From the NCBI RefSeq assembly GCF_900115225.1, contig NZ_FOVR01000017.1, forward strand, positions 1-64,000: a stretch of 64,000 bases of DNA, written 5' to 3'. The translations under genes and the position numbers were made by a program. This document shows positions 41,556 through 49,580 of the stretch, one piece after another. Position 1 is the first letter of the stretch; every line of letters begins with the position of its first letter. The notes under the pieces are model-generated. The model did no database searches. It had not been told where the DNA came from and saw only the letters and a program-made list of their open reading frames with translations. The DNA comes from Cohaesibacter marisflavi. Lineage in GTDB: Bacteria; Pseudomonadota; Alphaproteobacteria; Rhizobiales; Cohaesibacteraceae.

Positions 41556-42002
41556 TCAGTCGCTTTTTTCGCCAACGCAGGCCGAGGCTGATTGCAATAC
41601 GGAAATTGCGACCTCCAGATCCCTTGTTGGTATATCGCCAAATACCTCCTGGCGAATGGCCTCCCCAATTGATTTAACCAACTGGCCGCTTGCTTCTCCC
41701 TGCTCGGTCAGATGGATCTTCTTGACGCGTCTGTCTCGTTCATCTGGAAGCCTGCGGATCAGATCATGATCTTCCATTCTGTCGAGTAGCCGCACGACAG
41801 TGGCTTGTTCAAGCCCTAGTTGGCACGCCAGTTCCCGTTGGGTCATGTCTGGCGAGCGGACTAAAAGCATGAGGGCCCGGCCACGGGTGTAAGTTAGGCC
41901 ATGAGCGGTGACGCGGGCATCGAACAGCGTTTTCAGCTTTCGGCTCAGCTTGGTCAGGGATTCCAGAAATTCTTTTGTCAGATGGTCTTCAAGATCATTC
42001 AT
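41556..42002 (-). CDS. MarR-family transcriptional regulator
   Basis: This 148-residue winged-helix repressor has the recognition helix region MTQRELACQLGLEQATVVRLLDRMEDHDLIRR (in parts) and the wing DERDRRVKKIHLTEQG. It is the first gene of the efflux operon and lies 6 nt before the MFS gene. A dyad in its own promoter (42013-42028) suggests autorepression that is relieved by a small ligand, as known for EmrR/MprA in EmrAB systems. Confidence 0.92.
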   Translation of the reverse strand: MNDLEDHLTKEFLESLTKLSRKLKTLFDARVTAHGLTYTRGRALMLLVRSPDMTQRELACQLGLEQATVVRLLDRMEDHDLIRRLPDERDRRVKKIHLTEQGEASGQLVKSIGEAIRQEVFGDIPTRDLEVAISVLQSASACVGEKSD

Positions 42003-42012
42003 GAGAAAATAG

Positions 42013-42039
42013 ATAGTATGCTAACTATTAGTATGTCAA
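42013..42039 (-). promoter_or_regulatory. marR promoter with candidate MarR operator
   Basis: On the minus strand TTGACA (42034-42039) serves as -35, with TACTAT 15 bp or CTATCT 17 bp further on as -10. The inverted repeat ATAGT-N6-ACTAT (42013-42028) overlaps the spacer and -10, so a bound repressor would block polymerase. It lies 11 bp before the marR start codon. Confidence 0.55.
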
Positions 42040-42140
42040 TTATTTATTTTTGAGGGGTCTGTCGGAGTTTGGTCCTTTGGCAAGCCTGATGAGAGGGGAT
42101 TTGGAGGGCATTGAAGCCGGCTGCCGCAATAGCGGGCAAA

Positions 42141-42158
42141 AGGTCATTCAGCTGTAAC
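42141..42158 (+). promoter_or_regulatory. Weak candidate Pho box upstream of btaA
   Basis: AGGTCAT and CTGTAAC lie 11 bp apart, the spacing of PhoB half-sites. Each matches CTGTCAT at five of seven positions. The site is about 100 bp upstream of the btaA start. BtaAB is phosphate-regulated in other rhizobia, but this match is weak. Confidence 0.3.
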
Positions 42159-42255
42159 ATTGGCGAAATATTCGAACGGAACTGGAGTTCGCGCTGCATC
42201 TGTCCTGCCGAATCGCGGTCGGTGCATGCAGGTTCCCTTGATATTAGGAAGTGAT

Positions 42256-43482
42256 ATGAACCAATCTCTGTCGGTGAAGAAACGCATTTCTCTGGTGGTC
42301 AATCCAGATGCCGTATTCTCTCAGGAAGGTTTGCTGGAGCATATATTCGGGCGCTTCTTTCGCGGCTTGGTCTATGCCCAGATCTGGGAAGACCCCGTTG
42401 CGGACATGACTGCGCTGCAGCTTGGCTCCGATGACGATATCGTTTGCATTGCTTCGGGTGGTTGCAATGTGATGTCCTATCTCTGCGCCCAGCCAACTTC
42501 AATCTCCGCGGTGGACCTCTCTCCTGCGCATGTGGCGCTCAACCGGCTCAAGCTCGCAGCTGCGCGTCACCTGCCAGATCAGGCGAGCTTCTATGACTTT
42601 TTCGGCCATGCGAACCGGCCTCACAACATCACGCATTTTGATCAATATCTTGCACCCCATCTTGACGCGGATACGCTGCGCTATTGGGACAAAGCCTCTC
42701 TTGTGGGCAAGCGCAAGAGCATGTTTCGCAAGGGACTATACAGACATGGGCTGTTGGGGCGCTTTATCGGGCTGGTTCATCTTGCAACGCGCATTGGTCG
42801 CGTGCGGTTTAAAAGTCTGTTGCAGGCCAAGACACTTGAGGAGCAGGCCTTGTTTTTCGAGCAGCAGATTGCGCCGCTCTTTGAAACAAGCTTTGTGAGA
42901 TTTCTTGCCAGACGGCGTTCCTTGCTCTTTGGTCTTGGCATTCCGCCAGCGCAATATGACAAGCTCGCAGCAGATCGGGATGGCGATATCGTGTCGGTGC
43001 TGCGCGAAAGGACGCGAAAGCTCTTTTGCGATTTTCAAATCGGGGACAATTACTTCGCCTGGCAGGCGGCCAATCGCAGCTATGCGCCGGATGGCAAGGG
43101 GCCTGTTCCGCCCTATCTGGAGGCGCAGTATTTCGAAATCCTGCGTGCCAACGCAGACAGGGTGACGGTTGCCAATCAATCCATTACCGAGATGCTGGCG
43201 AGCCAGCCCAATGGCAGCAAGAGCGTCTATGTGCTTTTGGATGCGCAAGACTGGATGAATGACAGGCAGCTGAACGAGCTCTGGACTGAAATCACCCGCA
43301 CCGCACGGTCGGGCGCGCGGGTACTGTTCCGCACAGGTGGTGTTGAGGATATTTTGCCCGGTCGCGTGTCTGCTCATCTGCTGGATCAATGGATCTACGA
43401 CGACGAAGCATCCCGCAAGGCAACGGCTGAGGATCGCTCAGCGATTTATGGTGGCGTGCATCTATATCGTATGGGCAGGTGA
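42256..43482 (+). CDS. btaA: BtaA: S-adenosylmethionine:diacylglycerol 3-amino-3-carboxypropyl transferase
   Basis: This enzyme makes diacylglycerylhomoserine, the first step to the betaine lipid DGTS. The 408-residue protein has the DUF3419 pattern: FGRFFRGLVYAQIWEDPVADM near residue 34, an AdoMet-binding DDDIVCIASGGCNVMSYLC and later VYVLLDAQDWMNDRQLNELW. The start at 42256 follows AGGAAG; the 32 codons upstream are not family-like. It is followed 4 nt later by btaB. DGTS replaces phospholipids under phosphate shortage in bacteria such as Sinorhizobium and Rhodobacter. Confidence 0.92.
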   Translation: MNQSLSVKKRISLVVNPDAVFSQEGLLEHIFGRFFRGLVYAQIWEDPVADMTALQLGSDDDIVCIASGGCNVMSYLCAQPTSISAVDLSPAHVALNRLKLAAARHLPDQASFYDFFGHANRPHNITHFDQYLAPHLDADTLRYWDKASLVGKRKSMFRKGLYRHGLLGRFIGLVHLATRIGRVRFKSLLQAKTLEEQALFFEQQIAPLFETSFVRFLARRRSLLFGLGIPPAQYDKLAADRDGDIVSVLRERTRKLFCDFQIGDNYFAWQAANRSYAPDGKGPVPPYLEAQYFEILRANADRVTVANQSITEMLASQPNGSKSVYVLLDAQDWMNDRQLNELWTEITRTARSGARVLFRTGGVEDILPGRVSAHLLDQWIYDDEASRKATAEDRSAIYGGVHLYRMGR

Positions 43483-43486
43483 GAGA

Positions 43487-44140
43487 ATGGCTTGTTCCGG
43501 TGAGACACAAGGCAACCATGCCGGATTGATGGATGACATCTACCGCTATCAACGCCGGATCTATGATATCTCGCGTAAATATTATCTGCTGGGACGGGAT
43601 CGGCTGATCATGCAGATGGAGCCCGCCGAAGGGGCTCATATTCTCGAGATCGCATGCGGTACCGGGCGGAATCTGGATTGCATCAGCAGGCGTTATCCCG
43701 GACGCTCTCTGTATGGGCTGGATATATCAGAACAGATGCTTGCCACGGCGCGCGGCAAGTTGGGCGTACGGACTGAGTTGGCGCAGGGCGACGCCTGTGC
43801 CTTTGATGCCACGAGCCTTTTTGGTCGGGACGGGTTCGATCATATCGTCATGTCCTACAGTCTTTCCATGATCCCGGATTGGCAAGGTGCACTCCGGGAA
43901 GCGCTCAGACATCTTGCTCCGGGAGGCACTCTGCATATTGTTGACTTTGGCGATCAGGCCCGGTTGCCAAAGGGGTTCAGGCTGCTGTTGTTGGCATGGC
44001 TGGCGACGTTTCATGTCACGCCTCGCGAGGCCCTTGCCGAGACCCTTGAAACCCTGTCGCTGAGCCTGCCGGTCAATATAGAGCATGCATCTTTGTTTCG
44101 GAATTACGCTCAGATTGCTCGGATCCATTTGCGGCTCTGA
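43487..44140 (+). CDS. btaB: BtaB: diacylglycerylhomoserine N-methyltransferase
   Basis: This is a class I AdoMet methyltransferase of 217 residues. The first motif is HILEIACGTGRNLDCISRRYPG, then LYGLDISEQML and the post-motif HIVMSYSLSMIPDWQGALREA. It would methylate the homoserine nitrogen three times to complete DGTS. AGAGA lies before the ATG at 43487, and the gap to btaA is 4 nt. A longer reading overlapping btaA is rejected. Confidence 0.9.
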   Translation: MACSGETQGNHAGLMDDIYRYQRRIYDISRKYYLLGRDRLIMQMEPAEGAHILEIACGTGRNLDCISRRYPGRSLYGLDISEQMLATARGKLGVRTELAQGDACAFDATSLFGRDGFDHIVMSYSLSMIPDWQGALREALRHLAPGGTLHIVDFGDQARLPKGFRLLLLAWLATFHVTPREALAETLETLSLSLPVNIEHASLFRNYAQIARIHLRL

Positions 44141-44168
44141 TTTTGTGCCTCGCAGTCCCCGGTTTTAC

Positions 44169-44195
44169 ATTCCAAAACTTTGGAATTTCTTCTGT
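44169..44195 (+). terminator. Weak terminator-like hairpin after btaB
   Basis: ATTCCAA (44169-44175) pairs with TTGGAAT (44180-44186), followed by TTCTTCTGTTT. The stem is short and AT-rich, so it is only a candidate. Confidence 0.35.
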
Positions 44196-44400
44196 TTAGA
44201 TCGCTTTTGGAAGTCTTGTGAATGTTGGTGTTGGATGCCTGATGTTGTTTTTATATAAAAATATTTCTGTTTAAATGTGTCCAAAATAATCTTCTCTACC
44301 GCAATCCCCATAGGGCAGATGTAGCAGTATTTCGCCGTTTATTTGGGATGTCTCAATGTAAACAAACTGTTAAATGGGCGGCGAGAATCGGTATCAATAT

Positions 44401-44436
44401 TGTCAAATTGACACAAAAGCCCTTTAATGAAATATT
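44401..44436 (+). promoter_or_regulatory. Promoter of the first RTX gene with an overlapping palindrome
   Basis: TTGACA (44408-44413) and AATATT (44431-44436) are separated by 17 bp. The -35 box is the right arm of the palindrome TGTCAA-A-TTGACA (44401-44413), a likely operator. The distance to the start codon is about 85 bp. Copy 2 of the AAATGTGTCCA repeat lies just downstream of the -10. Confidence 0.55.
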
Positions 44437-44520
44437 TAGATATAAATGTGTCCAGAGCAGAAAATACAATAATTACAAAACTTAACTCGCGCCTTACGCG
44501 TTCTCAAGGGGAGAGTAAAA

Positions 44521-47500
44521 ATGGCTTCAGGTATTCGCACCGAACTCGTCAACCGATATAATGTTTCAGGTTCAAACAACGGGCTGTCCTCAGCATATGG
44601 GGTGCACAGCCTGACCATCGGCGACCACACCTATGTGTATGTGGCCGCTCAATACAACGATGCAATCACAGTCTTCGAGTTGGAGGCCGACGGGAGCCTG
44701 ACGCCTGTTGAATCCTACAATGATACGACAAGCGCGCTGCTGGATAGTGTTTCAACACTAACATCGACCACCATTGGAGGCTCCACCTATCTGTTTGCCA
44801 ATTCAAATGGCTATTATGGGGAAGGCATCACCTCCTTCAAGGTCAATAATGATGGCACGCTAACACCTGTTGATACCGTGGCTGAAAGCTCCACCGTTGA
44901 ACTGGATGGTACGATCGGTAGCATGAGTGTCACAACGGTGGGAACAACCCAGTTCTTGATCGCCAGCGGGCGAGATGATGATGGCGTGAGCGTTTTCAGA
45001 ATCGGGACCGATGGTACGTTGGTCAATACGTCTGATTATGATGACGCGTCCAACGTGAACTATGGCTTGAATGGCGCCATGGGCGTAACGACCGCCAAGG
45101 TCGGGACGAGCACTTATGTTTTTGTTGCCGGTTACTATGACAGCGCCGTCACCGTTATGCGGTTGAATCCCAACGGGACGATGACCTTTATCAATACTGT
45201 TGAGAATACCGGCGATCTAAATCTGTCTTACGCCACGGAGCTGACAACTGCTGTCGTGAATGGAACCACATATTTGTTTGTTGGTGGCTCCTCTTCTGCT
45301 GGTGTCAGTGTGTTTTCTGTGGCCGCTAACGGAACCCTGACCAACGTCTTCAATACTCCAAGTGACAATTCTACAGAGCTTAGTGGCGTCTTGGGGCTAG
45401 AGACCTTTACGCTCAATGGCCAAACCTATCTCATGACCAATGGTGCAAACTATAGTAGTCTGAGTTACTTCAGCGTGGGCAATGATGGGTCTTTGACGTT
45501 GGTGGATACCGTGAGTGACGATGAAACCGTCAATCTCTATGGGACGGATTATTCAGACATCGTGACCATTGATGGGCATAGCTATGTTATTGCCACGGGC
45601 AGCAGCGAAAGCGGCGTATCGGTTTTCGAGCTGGGCGTTGAGAACCCGATTGTCGGGACGGCCGGGCCAGACTTTCTTGAAGGCACAGACCTTGCCGATA
45701 CGATGGATGGCAGAAATGGCAATGACATCATAAGCGCCTATGGTGGCAATGACACGGTCCATGGTGGTAACGGAGCTGACGTCATTTTGGGCGGAGATGG
45801 TGACGATATCATCTATGGCGATGATGATAATCTGCAGACACTGTCCAATACAGTCACCGTACCGAGTACGCAGCAGCAGCTCTCCATTTCTGCAACTCTG
45901 CCTGCAACATCGAATACGAATTCCATTGATGTGTCCGGCTTCATTAGCCGTGATGCGATGAAGACATCCGATTTCAATATCGTTTATGTCATCGATGTTT
46001 CCGGCTCGATGGGGTCAAGCTTCTCCGGCAATGAAACCGTTCCGGACATGAACGGAGATGGCTATGCAAACGAACTCATCGATGGCGCCATTACCGCTTA
46101 TGAATCGGTGACAGATTCTCTGGTGAGTGCAGGACTGTCTGGTTCCAACCTGGCTGTTGTTGCCTTCTCGGGTTCTGCCACGACCATTTATAACGGGACC
46201 GTTGGGGGCAATGTCGACAGTGTTCTGGAAACGTTGAATGCTAGCGGAAGTACCTATTTTGAAGCTGCGCTCGACCAGACAATTACGGCTCTTAATGGCA
46301 TGGGGACAGGCGAAAATCATGTCTTCTTCATGTCTGATGGTGCACCTGGCGATCAGGGAGCCTATTCAGATGAAGTCTCGACCTTGCTGGCGGCCAATGG
46401 GCTGAATGCAACCATTCGGGCGATTGGTTTGGGAACCGGTGCCAATATTGATGTACTGGATCTGGTCGATGATGGTCTGGACAACGACACCGCTGAACGC
46501 GTGCTGACACCGTCTGCCCTGACCTCCAGTTTGACCGGTGCGCCTGTGCAGGCAAGCGAAGTTGCGCGTATCGAAATTCTGGTCAATGGCAAGGTCGTGG
46601 AAACAATCAGGCCAGCCGAATTCACCAGTACACCTCTCGGCCTGAGATACTCGGCCACTGTCAATGGCCTGTCGACTTCGGCCAATGACCAGATCGTAGT
46701 CCGGATGGTTGCGTCTGATCCCGCTCATACAACAGCGAGAGTGGGAGTGACATTGAAGAATGCAGGCACTGGCGATGGTGATGATATCTTGTTCGGCAAT
46801 GATGGCAGTGACACCATCATGGGCAATGGCGGCAATGATACTATTCATGGTGGCCATGGCGATGACGTCTTGTCAGGCATGTCTGGGAATGACGTACTCT
46901 TTGGCGGTGCCGGTGCTGACAAAATGTCGGGTGGTAGCGGCAACGACGTCTATTATGTCAATATGGCCCGCGATACCGTCACCGAATATGCGCGTGGTGG
47001 GTTCGACAAGATCAACTCGCACATTTCGTTTAGCTTGATGCAGGATGGTCAGAATGTCGAGAGCTTGAACCTCTTGGGTGACGCCAATCTCAAAGGCTAT
47101 GGTAACGCTGCCAATAATGTTATTTCCGGGAATGCGGGCAACAATGTCCTCTATGGCTTTGCGGGAAATGACAAAATTTATGGCAACAATGGCCGGGATA
47201 CCCTGATCGGTGGTGATGGCAATGATAGCCTTTATGGTGGCAATGGACTTGATACCATGCGGGGTGGCGCTGGCAATGACATCTATTTTGTCGAAAGTTG
47301 GGGCGACAAAGTCGTCGAAGTGGCCAAAGGGGGCATTGATAGCGTCAATAGCACTTCAAGCTTCTCTCTCAATCTGAATGGCGCTTTTGTCGAAAATTTG
47401 AACCTTACGGGCAAGGCAAACATCAACGGGATTGGCAACGGGTTGGCCAACAAGATTGAAGGCAATTTGGGAAATAATATCCTGAATGGTCTGTTAGGGA

Positions 47501-48081
47501 ATGACAAGCTCTTTGGTTATAAAGGCAATGATCGCCTCAATGGTGGTGATGGCGCTGATCGGCTTGATGGTGCCAACGGCAATGACATTCTGGATGGGGG
47601 CAATCATAATGATGTCCTATTTGGTGGCAACGGCAATGATACCCTTTATGGCAGAAATGGTGCCGACAGCCTGTTTGGAAATAGCGGCAACGATATCCTG
47701 CAAGGTAACCTCGGGGCTGACCGCCTGAATGGTGGCAATGGCATGGACCGGATGTATGCCGGTGTTGATAATGTTCGTGACGTGTTCGACTTCAACACGG
47801 TTCTGGAAAGCCGTGTCGGGGCCGCTGTCCGCGACAAGATCTTCCAGTTCGATCGTGGGGAAGACAAGATTGATCTTTCCGGGATTGATGCCAACACATC
47901 GGCTGCGGGCAATCAGGCCTTTGCTTTTACGGGCCATGTCGCCAAAGCGCATTCGGTCTGGTGGGTCGATACAGGCACTGATGTTGTTCTTCGAGGAGAT
48001 AACAACGGTAACAATGTTGCTGATTTTGAAATTCAGATCAACGACATCGGTGGGCTGAATGCGGGTGATGTCATTCTGTGA
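44521..48081 (+). CDS. Large RTX protein: beta-propeller-like domain, VWA domain and calcium-binding repeats
   Basis: This is an 1186-residue secreted protein. Residues 1-373 hold about seven repeats of roughly 50 residues with endings such as GVSVFELG, GVSVFRIG and SYFSVGNDGSL, which suggest a seven-bladed beta-propeller. A first RTX block covers about 379-437. A VWA domain covers about 484-670, with the MIDAS motif Asp492-x-Ser-x-Ser (DVSGSMGS). A second, longer RTX array runs from about 750 to 1080 (GGNGNDTL-type nonamers), and the C-terminus (FEIQINDIGGLNAGDVIL) resembles serralysin-type type I secretion signals. There is no Sec signal peptide. GGGGAG lies 8 nt before the ATG. It should be exported by the HlyD/ABC pair nearby and fold on binding calcium outside. 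It could act in adhesion, aggregation or matrix formation. Confidence 0.92.
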   Translation: MASGIRTELVNRYNVSGSNNGLSSAYGVHSLTIGDHTYVYVAAQYNDAITVFELEADGSLTPVESYNDTTSALLDSVSTLTSTTIGGSTYLFANSNGYYGEGITSFKVNNDGTLTPVDTVAESSTVELDGTIGSMSVTTVGTTQFLIASGRDDDGVSVFRIGTDGTLVNTSDYDDASNVNYGLNGAMGVTTAKVGTSTYVFVAGYYDSAVTVMRLNPNGTMTFINTVENTGDLNLSYATELTTAVVNGTTYLFVGGSSSAGVSVFSVAANGTLTNVFNTPSDNSTELSGVLGLETFTLNGQTYLMTNGANYSSLSYFSVGNDGSLTLVDTVSDDETVNLYGTDYSDIVTIDGHSYVIATGSSESGVSVFELGVENPIVGTAGPDFLEGTDLADTMDGRNGNDIISAYGGNDTVHGGNGADVILGGDGDDIIYGDDDNLQTLSNTVTVPSTQQQLSISATLPATSNTNSIDVSGFISRDAMKTSDFNIVYVIDVSGSMGSSFSGNETVPDMNGDGYANELIDGAITAYESVTDSLVSAGLSGSNLAVVAFSGSATTIYNGTVGGNVDSVLETLNASGSTYFEAALDQTITALNGMGTGENHVFFMSDGAPGDQGAYSDEVSTLLAANGLNATIRAIGLGTGANIDVLDLVDDGLDNDTAERVLTPSALTSSLTGAPVQASEVARIEILVNGKVVETIRPAEFTSTPLGLRYSATVNGLSTSANDQIVVRMVASDPAHTTARVGVTLKNAGTGDGDDILFGNDGSDTIMGNGGNDTIHGGHGDDVLSGMSGNDVLFGGAGADKMSGGSGNDVYYVNMARDTVTEYARGGFDKINSHISFSLMQDGQNVESLNLLGDANLKGYGNAANNVISGNAGNNVLYGFAGNDKIYGNNGRDTLIGGDGNDSLYGGNGLDTMRGGAGNDIYFVESWGDKVVEVAKGGIDSVNSTSSFSLNLNGAFVENLNLTGKANINGIGNGLANKIEGNLGNNILNGLLGNDKLFGYKGNDRLNGGDGADRLDGANGNDILDGGNHNDVLFGGNGNDTLYGRNGADSLFGNSGNDILQGNLGADRLNGGNGMDRMYAGVDNVRDVFDFNTVLESRVGAAVRDKIFQFDRGEDKIDLSGIDANTSAAGNQAFAFTGHVAKAHSVWWVDTGTDVVLRGDNNGNNVADFEIQINDIGGLNAGDVIL

Positions 48082-48124
48082 TGCATCGCTGACTGCTTCT
48101 GGGCTGAAGCTTGAGGCATAAACT

Positions 48125-48159
48125 AAAAGCAGCATCCCATTATAGGATGCTGCTTTTTT
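48125..48159. terminator. Bidirectional rho-independent terminator
   Basis: AAAAGCAGCATCC (48125-48137) pairs perfectly with GGATGCTGCTTTT (48145-48157) and a T-run continues to 48159. It ends the RTX gene on the plus strand and can also stop the secretion operon coming from the minus strand. Confidence 0.93.
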
Positions 48160-48263
48160 CATTTTTTCATGCTTTTGGGGTGGGCATTTGAACCGCGGCG
48201 CTATGGATCGATTGGGTTCCTCGCCGGGGGTTAGCCGCTTGCCGGTCCGTCACTTTATTTGGG

Positions 48264-49574
48264 CTAGCGTTCCTTGAAGGCATGGGTGATCTGGTCGACC
48301 ATGGGTTTGATCAAGTAGGACATGATGCTTCTATATCCGGTTTGCAGATAGACCTCTACCGGCATGCCGGGCACCAGAAGTTTGCCGCCCAGCCGACTGA
48401 GTTCTCCGTCATTTATGGTGACGCGCACCAGATAATAGGCTGTGCCTGTCGAGCTATCGACGATGCGGTCCGCAGAGATGAGCCGCAACGTGCCAGCAAG
48501 CTCTGGGGTGGTGCGGCGATCGAAGGCAGGAAAGCGTAGGCGGGCTTGCTGTTCGGGTGACAAACGATCGATCTGGGCTGGGCTGACTTGGGCGTCAATC
48601 ACCAGATTGTCTGCGGAAGGAACGATGATCATCACAGTTTCGCCCGGAGAAATAACGGCCCCGATGGTGTGCACGGCCAGCTGCAAGACGCGTCCGTCCT
48701 GAGGAGCCTTGATTTCCATGTGCCTGAGCTGTTCCCGTGCGGCGATTTCCTGTTGTTCCAGTTGTCCGATCTTTGTTTCGGTCTCGTGATATTGTTCCAG
48801 AACCGACGATTGATAATTCTCGTCCAACTGGACGATCTGGAACTTTTTCTCGCTGATGGCCTGCTTGAGCTGGGCGATATCCGAGACAAAGGCCCCATAT
48901 TCTCCTTCCAGCTCGGCTTTTTCGCGCTTTAGGGTGTTGACCCTTGATTTTGTGACCAGCTGCTTTTCCAGAAGGGACACATTGGCCGTGATGTCGCTCT
49001 GGATAAGGGAAATTTCGTCATTCTTGGCATCGCGCTGGACTTGCAAACCGTCAATCTGTGTCCGGATCTGATTGATCTGTTCTTGCAGCTGGCTCTTGTT
49101 GCCAGCAAGGGCGTTGCGTTTGGAGAGCAACAGTTGTCTGTGGCTTTTATACAGATCTTCCCTCTCGCTGTTGCTCATAACGGATGGGTCAATTTCGGGA
49201 AAGTCGATGTCCTCAAGGCCATCGCGTTCGGCGATCAAGCGTGCCTCTGCGGCGCGCAATTGCGCAAGATGTTTGGTGACGATGGCGAGATTGGCACGGG
49301 TGGATGTGTCGTCAAGGCGAATGAGAATGTCACCAGCGGCGACCGGGTCGCCCTCCTTGACGTTAATCTCCTTAACCGTTCCCCCTTCGCGGTGCTGTAC
49401 TCTCTTGCGGTTGCCTTCAACAACCACCGAGCCGGAAGCGATGACAGCGCTTGAAATGTTTGAATAGGCACTGGAAACGCCCAGACCGCCAACAATGATG
49501 ATCGTCAGGATGAGGGCGATGACGAGATGAACGCGAAGTTCTTTTGTGATCGATTTTACGAGTGACTTATTCAT
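48264..49574 (-). CDS. Type I secretion membrane fusion protein, HlyD family
   Basis: This 436-residue adaptor has an N-terminal helix (LVIALILTIIIVGGLGVSSAYS), the first lipoyl half near VVEGNRKRVQHREGGTVKEINVKEGDPV (in parts), a long coiled coil from about 100 to 270 and the second half (MEIKAPQDGRVLQLAVHTIGAVISPGE, in parts). The tail VPGMPVEVYLQTGYRSIMSYLIKPM is the standard end of PrtE/PrsE-type proteins. It links the inner-membrane ABC exporter to an outer-membrane TolC. It is the second gene of a two-gene operon. Confidence 0.93.
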   Translation of the reverse strand: MNKSLVKSITKELRVHLVIALILTIIIVGGLGVSSAYSNISSAVIASGSVVVEGNRKRVQHREGGTVKEINVKEGDPVAAGDILIRLDDTSTRANLAIVTKHLAQLRAAEARLIAERDGLEDIDFPEIDPSVMSNSEREDLYKSHRQLLLSKRNALAGNKSQLQEQINQIRTQIDGLQVQRDAKNDEISLIQSDITANVSLLEKQLVTKSRVNTLKREKAELEGEYGAFVSDIAQLKQAISEKKFQIVQLDENYQSSVLEQYHETETKIGQLEQQEIAAREQLRHMEIKAPQDGRVLQLAVHTIGAVISPGETVMIIVPSADNLVIDAQVSPAQIDRLSPEQQARLRFPAFDRRTTPELAGTLRLISADRIVDSSTGTAYYLVRVTINDGELSRLGGKLLVPGMPVEVYLQTGYRSIMSYLIKPMVDQITHAFKER

Positions 49575-49580
49575 GGCGGA

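Larger units (their letters stand above)
44141..44520. other. AT-rich regulatory region upstream of the first RTX gene
   Basis: No gene is visible in 380 bp. It contains a weak terminator-like hairpin (44169-44195), two copies of AAATGTGTCCA 171 bp apart (44273-44283 and 44444-44454), a 13-bp palindrome (44401-44413) and a promoter (44408-44436). The stretch is clearly more AT-rich than the genes on either side. Confidence 0.55.
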
